This document shows, in pieces, positions 1 to 9,712 of a stretch of DNA of 64,000 bases; within the stretch, counting starts at the first letter, position 1, and each line of letters opens with the position of its first letter. A program made the position numbers and the translations under genes. The notes under the pieces are model-generated. The model was not told where the DNA came from. It made no database searches and saw nothing but the letters and a program-made list of their open reading frames with translations. This DNA comes from Falciphora oryzae. Lineage: Eukaryota; Ascomycota; Sordariomycetes; Magnaporthales; Magnaporthaceae. The stretch spans positions 7,030 through 71,029 of the forward strand of contig JNVV01000081.1 of the NCBI GenBank assembly GCA_000733355.1. The letters are read 5' to 3'.

Positions 1-149
1 CACGGATCACAAAGGGTCTATATAAACCCTGCCATCTCCTATGTCCTTCACGAAAGATTCCTTCCTCCTCAAGCATCTCTTGAGCCCATAGAAAGATTAT
101 CTGCAATCTAGAGATTCTTTCTCCAAGCCGTCTTTGACCCCTTGTTACA
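1..149 (+). repeat. Partial gypsy LTR, cut by left edge
   Basis: This is the reverse complement of the first half of the 295-bp LTR at 2219-2513, so it belongs to the same retrotransposon family but in the opposite (+) orientation. It ends in the canonical CA at 148-149. What follows does not resemble the internal sequence next to the 5' LTR of the complete copy, so this is either the 3' LTR of a + strand element lying outside the window or a solo LTR. It differs from the other copies mostly by transitions. Confidence 0.85.
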
Positions 150-1937
150 CCAACCCAACAACGCTAGAAATCCATTCAAACTATTTAAAATTATATACAT
201 CGGACATTTCTACTTTTTTTTAATAAATGCGCGCATTGTGTCCGGTTTTGCCGCAAATGCCACATCGCCGACGAGTCGTCGTCGCCCTTTTTTTTTAACC
301 CCCATAATCGCGCATTTTTTGCTATAGCTATCCATTTAGCTCCTACTAGTCCAAAACATTTCGTACTTCGTCGATAATAAATAACCCTCCAAATCGAACA
401 CGTGTTTTTTTAACCCTCCGGCGTTTGCTTAATGCCTCGTTCGCCTTTTTAAGCGTGGACACCTCGGTTTGGAAAAGGGCTATTTTATACATTATCGCTT
501 TCGCCCCTTTTGCAATTTAATCCATAACCGTATAAATAGAAGTCGGAAAGCTGCTTTAGTAATTGGAAATCCAAATTTTAATATATTCGGATTGCGAAGT
601 TGCTTCCCTAGCTATCCGCGGCGTTTTGGAAATCCAAAGTTCGGGGCCGTTTAAAGGCTCCCTTGAAAGAATTGAAATCCGTAACCTTACATCCAGCTTT
701 TCCAAAACCGAATCCGGATTAAAAAAAGCAAGGCCAGCCTTTCGAAAGCCTTTTCGGATGTTTCTTTCGGTTATAAAGTTAAAAAATGCCGCTTTAAACG
801 CGGAAAGGAACTCGACCTTAGTTACGTAGTTAACGTGCGACCTTATTAGGTTTTCGATTTATTAACCGTACGCTTTTTTTATTGGGCTAAAGCACTTAAC
901 GTTAAGCGGCTAAAAGAAGTGAAACGAATACGGAGGCATGCAAAGCGTAATAATGTTATGTTTTTAGTAATAAAGCTCGAAATCCGTCGAATAGTGGCTT
1001 TCGTATCCGTTTAGCATTAACAAACGATAGGGGCCCTTCGTGCGCGACGCAATATGTTTATCGAAATATTAAATCCATTCCAAGCCGAGCTCGTTCGTAA
1101 TCCACCCGTTAGAACTTATTGCGATAACCCAATTGCGTAGGAGGTCGGTTTCCGAGTACCAATTGGCTAAATGGTATTGCCTTTTAACGATAATAAAAGG
1201 GGGGATCGCCTAACCGCAATAATTAACCCCTTAAATAACTGTAGTTTATTTCCGGTTGCCAAGCTGAACTAGCTTTGCTTTACTACGGCCTTCCGATATT
1301 GTAATAACCATAACGGCGGCGATTATGCCTATAAAGAAGCCGGTTTCGTCGAAGTTATAGATGTCGTCATTTAAAATGCCATATTTGGCCACAATGTTCC
1401 GCATAAAGTCGAATTATATAGAAATAAGTTTGGGATTTTCGCATTTGGCCCTTTGGTAATCGTATTTTCGAATCCAACGCGTGCTGAGCTCCGGGCGGCG
1501 TTTAATAAACCTCGCGGTCCAATTGGTGCCGATAGTGCCCGCGTCGCGTTCGGCGAGCAATCGATTGGCCATATTTTTAATACTAAAAAGCCGGGGAGGA
1601 AATGCACGAAAATCCAGCTCGAGGATGTATTTAACAAACGCTTTCTTTTCGGATTCCGTTAATTTCCGACAATTAGCTATGCAATCGCGTTAAGTAGGTT
1701 GGCCGGCGCGTTGGCGACGTAATGTGGATTTAGGAATGTCGTAGATTTTAGCGGCTTTTCGCACATTTAATTGTGCATTAAATTGGATTGCCCGTATGGT
1801 AAAAACAATCCTCGCTTTTTTGGATGTCGAAGCCATTTGTGGTTGTTAAGGAATTGAGGTTAGAAGTGGGAGACGCGACTGGCGATGGAAAACGCGCCAC
1901 TTGGTGGTGTGCGCCACTCGGTGGTGAACCACGTTAC
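150..1937 (-). pseudogene. Degenerate pogo/Fot-type transposase, copy A
   Basis: The minus strand from 1835 downward reads as a decayed Tc1/mariner-superfamily (pogo/Fot, Tc5-like) transposase. An N-terminal psq-type HTH (starting MASTSKKAR) is followed by a CENP-B-type HTH (LTESEKKAFVKYILELD), the DDE domain with YNFDETGF around the first catalytic Asp, LLMLNGYESH where the second Asp is now Asn, and PLNVKCFSP where the family has PLDVGCFSP. The C-terminus is a coiled coil. Several in-frame TAA/TAG codons sit at former Gln or Trp codons, as expected from RIP. The transposase 5' flank (about 1897-1937) carries a GTGGTGAACCACGTTA motif that recurs at the end of copy B. The 3' terminus was not found and may have been lost where the LTR at 1-149 sits. 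It is not functional. Confidence 0.8.
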
Positions 1938-2218
1938 GTATTTTTTTGGCCTTCCGGCGTTTATTTAATGCCTTATTTGCTTTGCGTAACGAAGCAATTT
2001 CGGCTTTAAGGAGGGCTATTTGATATATAATCGAACTTGTCCCTTTCGCAAGCTGGTCCACAGCCGCTAGTATAGGTGTTGGAAAGCTGCTTCGGTGATT
2101 GGAGATTTAAGTTTTGATGTGTTTGGATTGCGAAGTTGCTTCCTTGGCTGTCCGCGGCGTTTTGGAAGTCCAAAGTTCGGGGTCGTTTAGGGGCGTCTTT
2201 GGGGGAGTTGGAATCCGT
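1938..2218 (-). pseudogene. 3' fragment of pogo/Fot-type transposase, copy B
   Basis: This segment aligns with bases about 410-680 of copy A and encodes the C-terminal end of the transposase on the minus strand (MDQLAKGTSSIIYQIALLKAEIASLRKANKALNKRRKAKK is the same coil as in copy A, here cited by its positions about 1930-2061). It stops at TCCGT (2214-2218), where the gypsy element begins, and its continuation resumes after the second TCCGT at 9713. Copy B is therefore one transposon split into two pieces 7.5 kb apart. It directly abuts the 5' end of copy A at about 1937. Confidence 0.8.
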
Positions 2219-2513
2219 TGTAACAAGGGGTTAAAGACGGCTTGGAGAAAGAATCTCTAGATTGCAGATAATCTTTTTATAAGCTTAAAAGATGCTTGAG
2301 GAGGAAGGAATCTTTCGTGAAGGACATAGGAGATGGCAGGGTTTATATAAACCTTTTGTGATCCGTGCGAAGTATCGAGTACATGATTCACACTGCCTTC
2401 CGACCTTCACCGCTTAGCTTTAAGGCCGTTGACCGCCTATGCGGGTCTTCGACCCTTTGTAAGGCCGACTCGTGATGCCGACTAGTTAGGTCCACGGGTT
2501 TTTCCGTGTGACA
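2219..2513 (-). repeat. 3' LTR of gypsy element
   Basis: A 295-bp direct repeat of 9418-9712. The two differ at about 19 positions by eye, and every difference I found is a transition (C/T or G/A). The ends are TGTAACAAGG and TGTGACA on the plus strand. The flanking 5 bp are TCCGT. Confidence 0.95.
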
Positions 2514-3103
2514 CTATCCTCCTTTTTTTAGGGCGCGTTTCGAAACCTTCCGAGGCCTGTTTAAGGGATGCGGCCGTGCTTATGTTTTATGGTACGCGGG
2601 GGTCCCTAAGCTTATTGGGGTTAAGCCGATAAAAAGCAATAACGTACTGCTTAAATCCGTCGGTATCGAAATGCTCCTAAGGTTTTTACGTCCAATCCTT
2701 TTTGCGTAGGTAATCCTCCCATTGGACAAGGTAACGAACTTTCCCGTTTGTATTTATAGAATTTATAACTTTCTTTATAACGAAATTTCTTATAACCGAA
2801 GGGGCCTCCCGCAATACCTGGTTAGGGTTAGGTCGTGCCTAAATGCTAAAGCGGTAAGGTTCGATAAGGGATACGTGGAAAGCGTTATAGATTTTTTAGG
2901 TTTTAAGCAAAGCCAGTCGTACCGCCGTGGGAAAAATAACCTTAAGGATCCGGAAGGGCCCGAGCATTTTGGCATCGAGTTTTTTAGCGGGGCGACGGGT
3001 TTTTATGTGCCGGGCGTTTAATATAACGAACTGTTTTTCGGTAAGGACCGGCGAGGGGCTTTTCCTTTTGTCGGCCCAATGCTTCATTCGTTCCCGGGCT
3101 TTC

Positions 3104-3196
3104 TGTTGAGTTCAATTTGGCCACGGCGCACTGAAAAGTGTAGCCGACTACATTTGCAATGCAGTCCAGGAGCTATTATATAGCTTGTTATTAACA
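3104..3196 (-). repeat. TRIM 3' LTR (93 bp)
   Basis: Identical to 3478-3570. It starts TGTTGAGTTC and ends TTATTAACA on the plus strand. Confidence 0.92.
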
Positions 3197-3477
3197 CCAC
3201 CCCTCAAACGTTATTCCAGGGCTCAATGGAACATAAGTTTGCTTGTACTTGCTGTCGCTGCTAGTAGCTGCGACGAGCGCTCCGAAGCGGGCCACTCCAA
3301 CTGTGTGGAGTCCCACCTTTGTGGGGCAATGCAGCACTGTGCTTTGGCCTAGTGGGGGCCCGGAACCCACTGGCACTCGGACTAATTGAAAAAGTTTTTC
3401 AAAAGCTGACAAGCACGGGGAATTGAACTCGAGCAACTTGGAGGTCGCAGGGGAACGCGCACGAGGGCGACATAACC

Positions 3478-3570
3478 TGTTGAGTTCAATTTGGCCACGG
3501 CGCACTGAAAAGTGTAGCCGACTACATTTGCAATGCAGTCCAGGAGCTATTATATAGCTTGTTATTAACA
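3478..3570 (-). repeat. TRIM 5' LTR (93 bp)
   Basis: Identical to 3104-3196. It is followed on the plus strand by the CTTTC target duplication. Confidence 0.92.
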
Positions 3571-6500
3571 CTTTCTCAAGGTGTTGTTTAGCTTCTTCGT
3601 GCACCTGGGTTATCCAATGCCGGTAAAGTTGGCTTGCTGGATTGCGTACTCGTCCTGGGAAAGGGGGATTATTAGAGGCTGGGTGGTACCCGTAGTTGGC
3701 GAAAAAGGGAGTAATAAAGGTATTTGCCGAAGATATATTATTATAGGCAAATTCCGCCGTAGGTAATAGCTTAACCCAGTTAGTTATTTCGTAATTTACG
3801 AAAAACCTAAGGTAGGCTTCCAGGCTTTGGTTAAGCCTTTCGGTTTGTCCATCCGTTTAGGGATGGAAAGCAGTGCTTATTTTTAGCTTAATGCCTACCA
3901 AACGGAGGAAATTTTTCCACAAGTGGCTCGTAAATTTGGAATCTCTATTAGAAATAATATCCAAAGGCACACCGTGCAGTCGCCAATATTCTTTGGCGAA
4001 AATGCGGATAAGGTCATTTAACTTTTTACCCTCGATTTTAAGGGGGACGAAATGCGCCATTTTGGTAAAGGGGTTTACCATTACCTAAATTAAATCGCAC
4101 TTATCGCTTAAAGGGAGGTCCGTAATAAAGTTTATAGCTACCGTCTTTTAGGGCTGGTAATGCAGCTTTATAAGTTGTAGGGGTCCAAAAGGGGCATGCT
4201 TTGGGGCCTTATTGCGTTAGCACTCCAGGCATCCCCTTACGTATTCCCGGACTTTTGCCTCGATATTAAGCCACTAAAAGTGCCAAGTAATTAACTCGAA
4301 GGTTTTATCCATACCCATATATCCAGCGACTTTTATGTCATATTCGGACTCGAGGATTTTCTTTTGCAGGGTTTCCGTTGGCACTTACAATTTTTCCTTA
4401 TAATAAAGGAGGTTATCCTTAACTTTTTTACCCTTTTCGGGCTTTTAAAGGCGGCCCTGGTATTCGGAATCCGATATACCAGCTTGCTTAACTTTATTAG
4501 TAAATTCCGTAGCCCATTTTAGGATTGGAATATTGCAAAGCCGGCCTAGGGATAGGAGGAAAGAAGGTGCTTTTTATGGCAAAACTTTTTCCATGGGGTT
4601 ATTTTTTTGTCCTTCCAGGGCCGAAATTCTTGCTAGGAAGTGTTTTTTTTTTGCAGGATCGTCGTAATCGGCTGATCCTTACTCCCCCCTTTTTTAAGCT
4701 TGTATTAGGGTAATTTCGATAGCATATCGGCCTTTTCATTTTGCATTTCTAGCTGGTAGTTAATTATAAACCAATAACCAACCAGCTGTTGTGCCCATTT
4801 GGTTTGCCTTCGATTAAGGACTTTGGCCGTTTAGAAATATTCGAGGTTCCGGTAATCCGTATAAACCTTTATCCGGTGCTTTGCCCCTTCGAAGTAATGC
4901 CTCCACCTAGCGAAACAGTCGACGACCGCCAAAAGTTCCTTATCGTGGATTTTATAGTTAATTTCGGCGGGTGACATTTTGCGTGAATGGAAGGCAACGG
5001 GGTGCAGTTTGTTGGTTTCGGGGTCCCTTTGGGATAGCACCCCTCCAAGGGCAAAATCCGAAGCGTCTACCTCGATTTGCGCCGGGAAAAACGGATCGAA
5101 ATGCCGGAGTATCGGAGGCGAAACGAAAGCGACTTTAAAAGCCTCGAAGGCCTGGTCCATTTCGGGGGTCCATCGCTATTAGCTTTTAAGCAGGGCGTTG
5201 GCCGTCGTTATAGGCCTAACGATTCCGGAAAACCTTTTAATAAACCTCCTGTAAAAGTTGGCGAAGCCAATAAAGGATTGGGAGTCCTTAAGGCATTTGG
5301 GGGCTTCCTATTACACAATGGCGTCCACTTTATCTTTAAACATTGCGATGCTATTAGGTCCTATTATATAACCAAGGAATTCGACTTCGTGCACCCCCTA
5401 AACGCATTTGCGAAGGGCTACGGCTAAATTATGCTTGGTAAAGCGGCGAAGCACCTCCTTTACCAAGTTATCGTATTGTTCCTTAGTTTCGGCGTATATC
5501 AAAAGGTCATCTAGATATACAAAGAGCCCGGCATCGATAAGGTCCATAAAAATATGGTTCATTATGCTTTGGAAGGTGGCGGGGGCGTTGATAAAGCCTA
5601 TAGGCATAACCGTAAACTCGAAAACGCCGTATTTGCAGCGGAAGGCCGTAAGCCATTCGTGCCCCTTTTTTATCCAGATTAGGTTAAACCCGGTTTTAAG
5701 GTCGATTTTCGTTTTCCATTTGGCATTCCGAAATCGATCCTAAAGCTCCGTAATAAACGGGATAAAGCACCAAATCGGGATCGTTTTAGCGTTAACGTCC
5801 CTATAGTCGACCATTACCCTTAAGGGATCGAGGGGGTTTTTCTTTTCTGCGAACATAAAGGGCGAACTATTGGCAATTTTGCATGGCCTAACCTTGCTGG
5901 TTCGCACATACTTTTCCAGCTAAAGCTTTAAAACGTCCAGCTCCTTTTAGCTTATTTGGTATAAGGGGCCATGGTTTAATTAAGCTCCTTTTTTTAAATG
6001 AATTTCGTGGTCCCAAGGCTGATAATCGGGAAAACGGGTAGCGGCCGCTTCCGTTATAATAGGAAGGAACTCCCTAAACTCTTCTGGTACCGATTCGAGG
6101 CCGTCCGAATCTGCTTTGGCCACTTCCTTAAGGGAAGGAATACCATGCCCGTACTTAATAGCGGCAATAATCGCGGGCTCGACTGTTTTTATGTTCTCCC
6201 GAAAGCGTAAGCCTTTAGGCGGCCGTAAATCCTGTGGCTTTTAAGCCCGAGGCTTATTGCACTTCCGGCATTTGTTTAAATTTATACGGATATCCCGAAA
6301 GTCGCGATCTAATAAACCCAACGGTGGGTATTGCCTTTGCTATGCGAAAGGTAGGATAACGTCGCAATTTGGATCCGTAGGATTAATTTCGAACGTTTCC
6401 GTAAAATAGTGCGTTTTGTGCCGGAGGGTAACGTCGACCATTAGTTGCTTTCCGGCTTTTGGTTCGACCGCTTTTGAAAAGGTAGTTATAATGCGGGGAA

Positions 6501-6699
6501 TAGCTTTGTTAACTAAATGCTTTGGAAGCTATTTAGCTATTTTTTCCGAAATAACTTTCATATCGTTGCTTTTGTTCAAAAGGACCCGAACAGGTATCTT
6601 TTTCGATCCCTTCGCTCGTATATATATGCGGAGGATCGGCTTTGCAAGTTCCCTATCCGTTAGGGGCCTTCTGGTCCGGTTAGCAGCGATAGTCGATGG

Positions 6700-9000
6700 T
6701 TGTTAACAGTTATCGTTCGATTCCGAGTTTAATAATTTAAAAATTCGTGTTTCGCTTGGGGCTTCCGAAACGAGGCCTGCAATTTTGGCCCTTTTAGCTT
6801 GTGGCTGTTCCTTTTGTTCGTCCGTCGCAAGGCGTTTAAGGATAGATTTGGCGCCGGCCGTCTTTGCCGGTGCAGGAGGGAATTCTTTGCCGTTAATGTC
6901 CTTTTTAGCGTAGCATTCCAACGTGTGGTGCCCTTCTTTTCCACAGCGCTAGCAATCGGCTTTGGCCAACTTTCGTGCGTTGATATCGCGTTATTTGACC
7001 CTTTCGAATGCCAGTTTGGTCGTAGTTCAAACGTTACTTTTTTTGTTGGCAGCCTTATCGTTAGCCTTCTTTCCGGAACGGGAGCTTAAGGATGGACTTT
7101 GGCTTTTGTCCTTAGAGCCTTTGCTTTAGCGACGGCCCGCGTTCGAACGCTCCGAAGTCGAAACGGGCTCGTTTTTTCCCTTATCCTTTGGGGTTAGCCT
7201 AAGGTCCTAAAGCATAACCTCGTGGATTTTGCCGGCTTCCTAGATTGCGGCGAGGAATTCTTCGTCCGTATTAGGGACTTTTCCGCAACGGGAATATACC
7301 AATTTGGTAATTTCCTTTAGAAAGGTGCAGGAAATGTGCTTCCTAAATATAACGCCGGACCATTAGACCGCTTCGTTAAGGTTAAAGAGCTTAGTAAAGT
7401 ATTGAACGGTATCTCCTTTGTATTTAAGCTCCCGCATTTTTTTAGCGTTGCGGTAGTGTTCGGTAGCGTCCCAGAAGCGTTCCTATAGGGCCGCCGAATA
7501 GGCCCGCCAGTTGTTTTCGAACTGCGCGCTTTGAAGGGACCGAAGGCGTTAATGGTGCCAAACTTGTGCGTTTTCCGTAAATAAGGACCCGACCTAATTG
7601 ATTTTAACTGTATCGTTAGGAAAGCTTTCGACGTAAATCTCCATATAAAAGGTAACGCGAAGCCATTATAGCTTAAATTTAGCCAGGTCCTTACCGTCGT
7701 AACTGGGTGGCTTATTAAACTGGACTGGGTTAATAACGGCCGTAAGGATCGGATTACGCGGGCGAGCAGTTCCCTATTGGATGGCTTTAATAAGGTCCCG
7801 CAAATCGGGGTCCTTGGAAGCCCGTCCGTTATTTTCGGGGGCATCGTTTTCCGAAAAGGAGTCCGAAGGTTTTGAAGGTTCCGAAGGAATAGCAATATGC
7901 TTGGAAGGTTCGTTAGGTGGCCTTTGGGGAGGCCCTTAAAAAAGTTCTCCGAGGTTTCCGGAATGTTTGGGACCTGCCGTTGCGGCTTTGTACTATTGTT
8001 AGGCAGCGGAGGCAATAGCCCGAATTTGTTGCCGTCGGAGGTTATCGGATAATAGGGGGTCTTAAAGACCCTAGCGTAATGATGCCGACGTTTTAAGCGC
8101 CGATTGGGGTAGCGGTTTTTCCGTAAAAGGAACGGGTTCGTCCCTTACTGGAGTGCTTTGACGTGAGCCCGGTGGAAGGGACGACCTTTGGAGGGCCGAA
8201 AGTACCGTGGCTGATTTAAGCCGCTTTCCTTGTGCCGCAAATCGCCGACTTTTTCGTACGGCGTCCCTAACGAGCTGATGCGTTTGGGCCAATATGCGCC
8301 GTTTGGCATTAGTGAGGGCCTTGGGCGATACGTGCTTTTTGGTTAGGAGATCCTGGATTTAGGCATCCTTATCGACGGCCTAATTAATGACTCCCTTTTC
8401 GAAAGTGGAAAGTCGTGCTTGTAGGTCCTGCAAGTGGTTTTGTTGGGCCCGAGTAACGTTCCGAAGTTAAACTAGGGCTTCCGAACGGGTTTGTTGTTTT
8501 CCGGCCAAAGTGGCGACCGTAGCCCAAACTTGTTGTGCGAATGCTTGGCTTTCGCTAATAATTCGTTGCCGGAATGCCTTTTGTTGGTCGGCGGAAGCGA
8601 TTAGGCCTTTTTTATATAAAGAAACGACGGTATGGTACGCGTGGGTGATGCGATCGTGTTGGGTCCTGATTTCGCGGATTTGTTCCCGATCGGCGAGGAT
8701 TTCCTGGCTTACATTTCGGGACAGGGCCGAAATTGCTTCGTGCGTACTGATAAATTCCTGCTGTATTTCGGTCATCCAGCCCGGGGGATCCGGAAGGCGC
8801 CTTACGGATATAAGGCCTTATTGTTCGAGGGCCACGCTGAAAGGGGGTGCCGAATAAAGGATAAGTGCCCTTTTTGCGTTAAGCATCGGGGTATCCTGAC
8901 GTTTTTTTGGCGTGGGTTGCCGAAACGGGGCTTCCGGGGCCTTTCCGGCCGCTTTCGCCAACTGGATTGGCATAGCGTCGACGGGTTTTGGGGATTCCAG
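6700..9000 (-). pseudogene. Decayed gypsy gag
   Basis: Minus-strand fragments in shifting frames show a coiled N-terminal region (8470-8775; MTEIQQEFISTHEAI and onward), a retrotrans_gag capsid core at about 7280-7720 (PPSYDGKDLAKFKLWL and VGSLFTENAQVW), and a CX2CX4HX4C zinc knuckle at about 6913-6957 (C-stop-RCGKEGHHTLEC, where the stop replaces one variable residue). At least three TAA/TAG stops sit where CAA, CAG or TGG codons are expected, the usual RIP outcome. Gag would package the element RNA; this copy cannot. The gag start codon could not be placed, and further ORF fragments up to about 9318 may belong to it. Confidence 0.75.
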
Positions 9001-9417
9001 TGGTCCCAAAGGTGAAACAAAAACCGTCGATTTAACCGCTTTTACGGAGGGTATGCCGAAGTCACTTGGTAGCGAGGGTAACGTTGTTGCAGACGAAATA
9101 AGGGGGTCCGGTTCTTTATATTCCTGGGCGGCGTAAAATCCCAAAGGTACAAGGGAGAATTTCCAGTTTTTTTTGGAATCCCGTGATTTCGCCAGGGCGA
9201 TTGAGAGGGTGAAACGACCCTTTTGTATATTCTTTTCGCTTTTACCCGTTCGAAAACACCGGTAACAGTCAAAATGTTTGTGGTGTGGCCCCAGGGTTTT
9301 ATTCGCTAAAGAAGGCAACAGTTGGGGTTTGGGGGTGCCGACTGACAGGGCCTTTCCAAAGCTTAGGAAGAAAGATAGTAAGGCGTCCGTCAGGGGGCAG
9401 AGCGTAAAAAGATTATT

Positions 9418-9712
9418 TGTAACAAAGGGTTAAAAACGGCTTGGAGAAAGAATCTCTAGATTGCAAATAATCTTTTTATGGGCTTAAGAGATGCTTAAGG
9501 AGGAAGGAATCTTTCGTGAAGGACATAGGAGATGGCAGGGTTTATATAAACCCTTTGTAATCCGTGCGAAGTATCGAGTACATGATTTACATTGCCTTCC
9601 AACCTTCACCGCTTAGCTTTAAGGCCGTTAACCGCTTATGCGGGTCTTCGACCCTCCGTAAGGCCGACTCGTGATGCCGACTAGTTAGGTCCACGGGTTC
9701 TTCCGTATAACA
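9418..9712 (-). repeat. 5' LTR of gypsy element
   Basis: A 295-bp LTR, TG...CA, matching 2219-2513 with transitions only. The sequence just inside it shows no obvious tRNA-complementary primer-binding site by eye. Confidence 0.95.

Larger units (their letters stand above)
3104..3570 (-). mobile_element. TRIM: terminal-repeat retrotransposon in miniature
   Basis: A 467-bp element has two 93-bp direct repeats (3104-3196 and 3478-3570) that are identical by eye. Each begins and ends TG...CA, and a perfect 5-bp target duplication CTTTC flanks the element at 3099-3103 and 3571-3575. The internal domain of 281 bp has no coding capacity. Read on the minus strand, a purine-rich GAGGGGTGG precedes the 3' LTR, as a polypurine tract should, and GGTTATGTCGCC follows the 5' LTR where a primer-binding site would lie. 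It sits in the integrase/linker part of the gypsy pol. Unlike its host it is not TpA-enriched, so it looks younger than the RIP event. Mobilisation would need enzymes from another LTR element. Confidence 0.9.
2640..6700 (-). pseudogene. Decayed gypsy pol (protease-RT-RNase H-integrase-chromodomain)
   Basis: Minus-strand translation, broken by stops, shows the following. RT lies at about 5400-5900, with PIGFINAPATFQ and the catalytic VYLDDLLIY. RNase H is at about 4830-5160 ([16 protein letters not shown], then [13 protein letters not shown]). The integrase zinc finger is at about 4200-4330 (VRGCLEC). The integrase core is at about 3600-4085, with SNRDSKFTSHLW holding the second Asp and TDGQTERLNQSLEAYLRFF holding the Glu. 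The GPF..I linker is at about 2900-3000, and a chromodomain at about 2650-2760 reads VRYLVQWEDYLRKKDWT before a stop at a Trp or Gln position. RT-RNase H-integrase order plus the chromodomain defines a chromovirus. The catalytic motifs survive but the frame does not, so no active polymerase can be made. The TRIM at 3104-3570 interrupts the region. Confidence 0.9.
2219..9712 (-). mobile_element. Ty3/gypsy LTR retrotransposon (chromovirus), RIP-decayed
   Basis: This is a complete element with 295-bp LTRs (2219-2513 and 9418-9712), each bounded by TG...CA, and a perfect 5-bp target duplication TCCGT at 2214-2218 and 9713-9717. It is transcribed on the minus strand, so the 5' LTR is the one at 9418-9712. 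A polypurine tract (minus strand, ending AGGAGGATAG) lies directly inside the 3' LTR at about 2514-2530. Domain order on the minus strand is gag, CCHC zinc knuckle, protease region, RT, RNase H, integrase, then a C-terminal chromodomain. Many in-frame TAA/TAG stops and frameshifts make it non-coding. A TRIM is inserted at 3104-3570. The internal sequence is rich in TpA and poor in CpA/TpG, typical of RIP. Confidence 0.95.

Noticed and set aside
3380..3480. tRNA-like GTTCAATTCC and CTCGAG stretch inside the TRIM
   Set aside because: No cloverleaf could be drawn by eye; it is part of the TRIM internal domain, not a tRNA gene.
3191..3604. 137-residue open frame on the minus strand
   Set aside because: It lies across the TRIM, including an LTR and the target duplication; no protein family resemblance.
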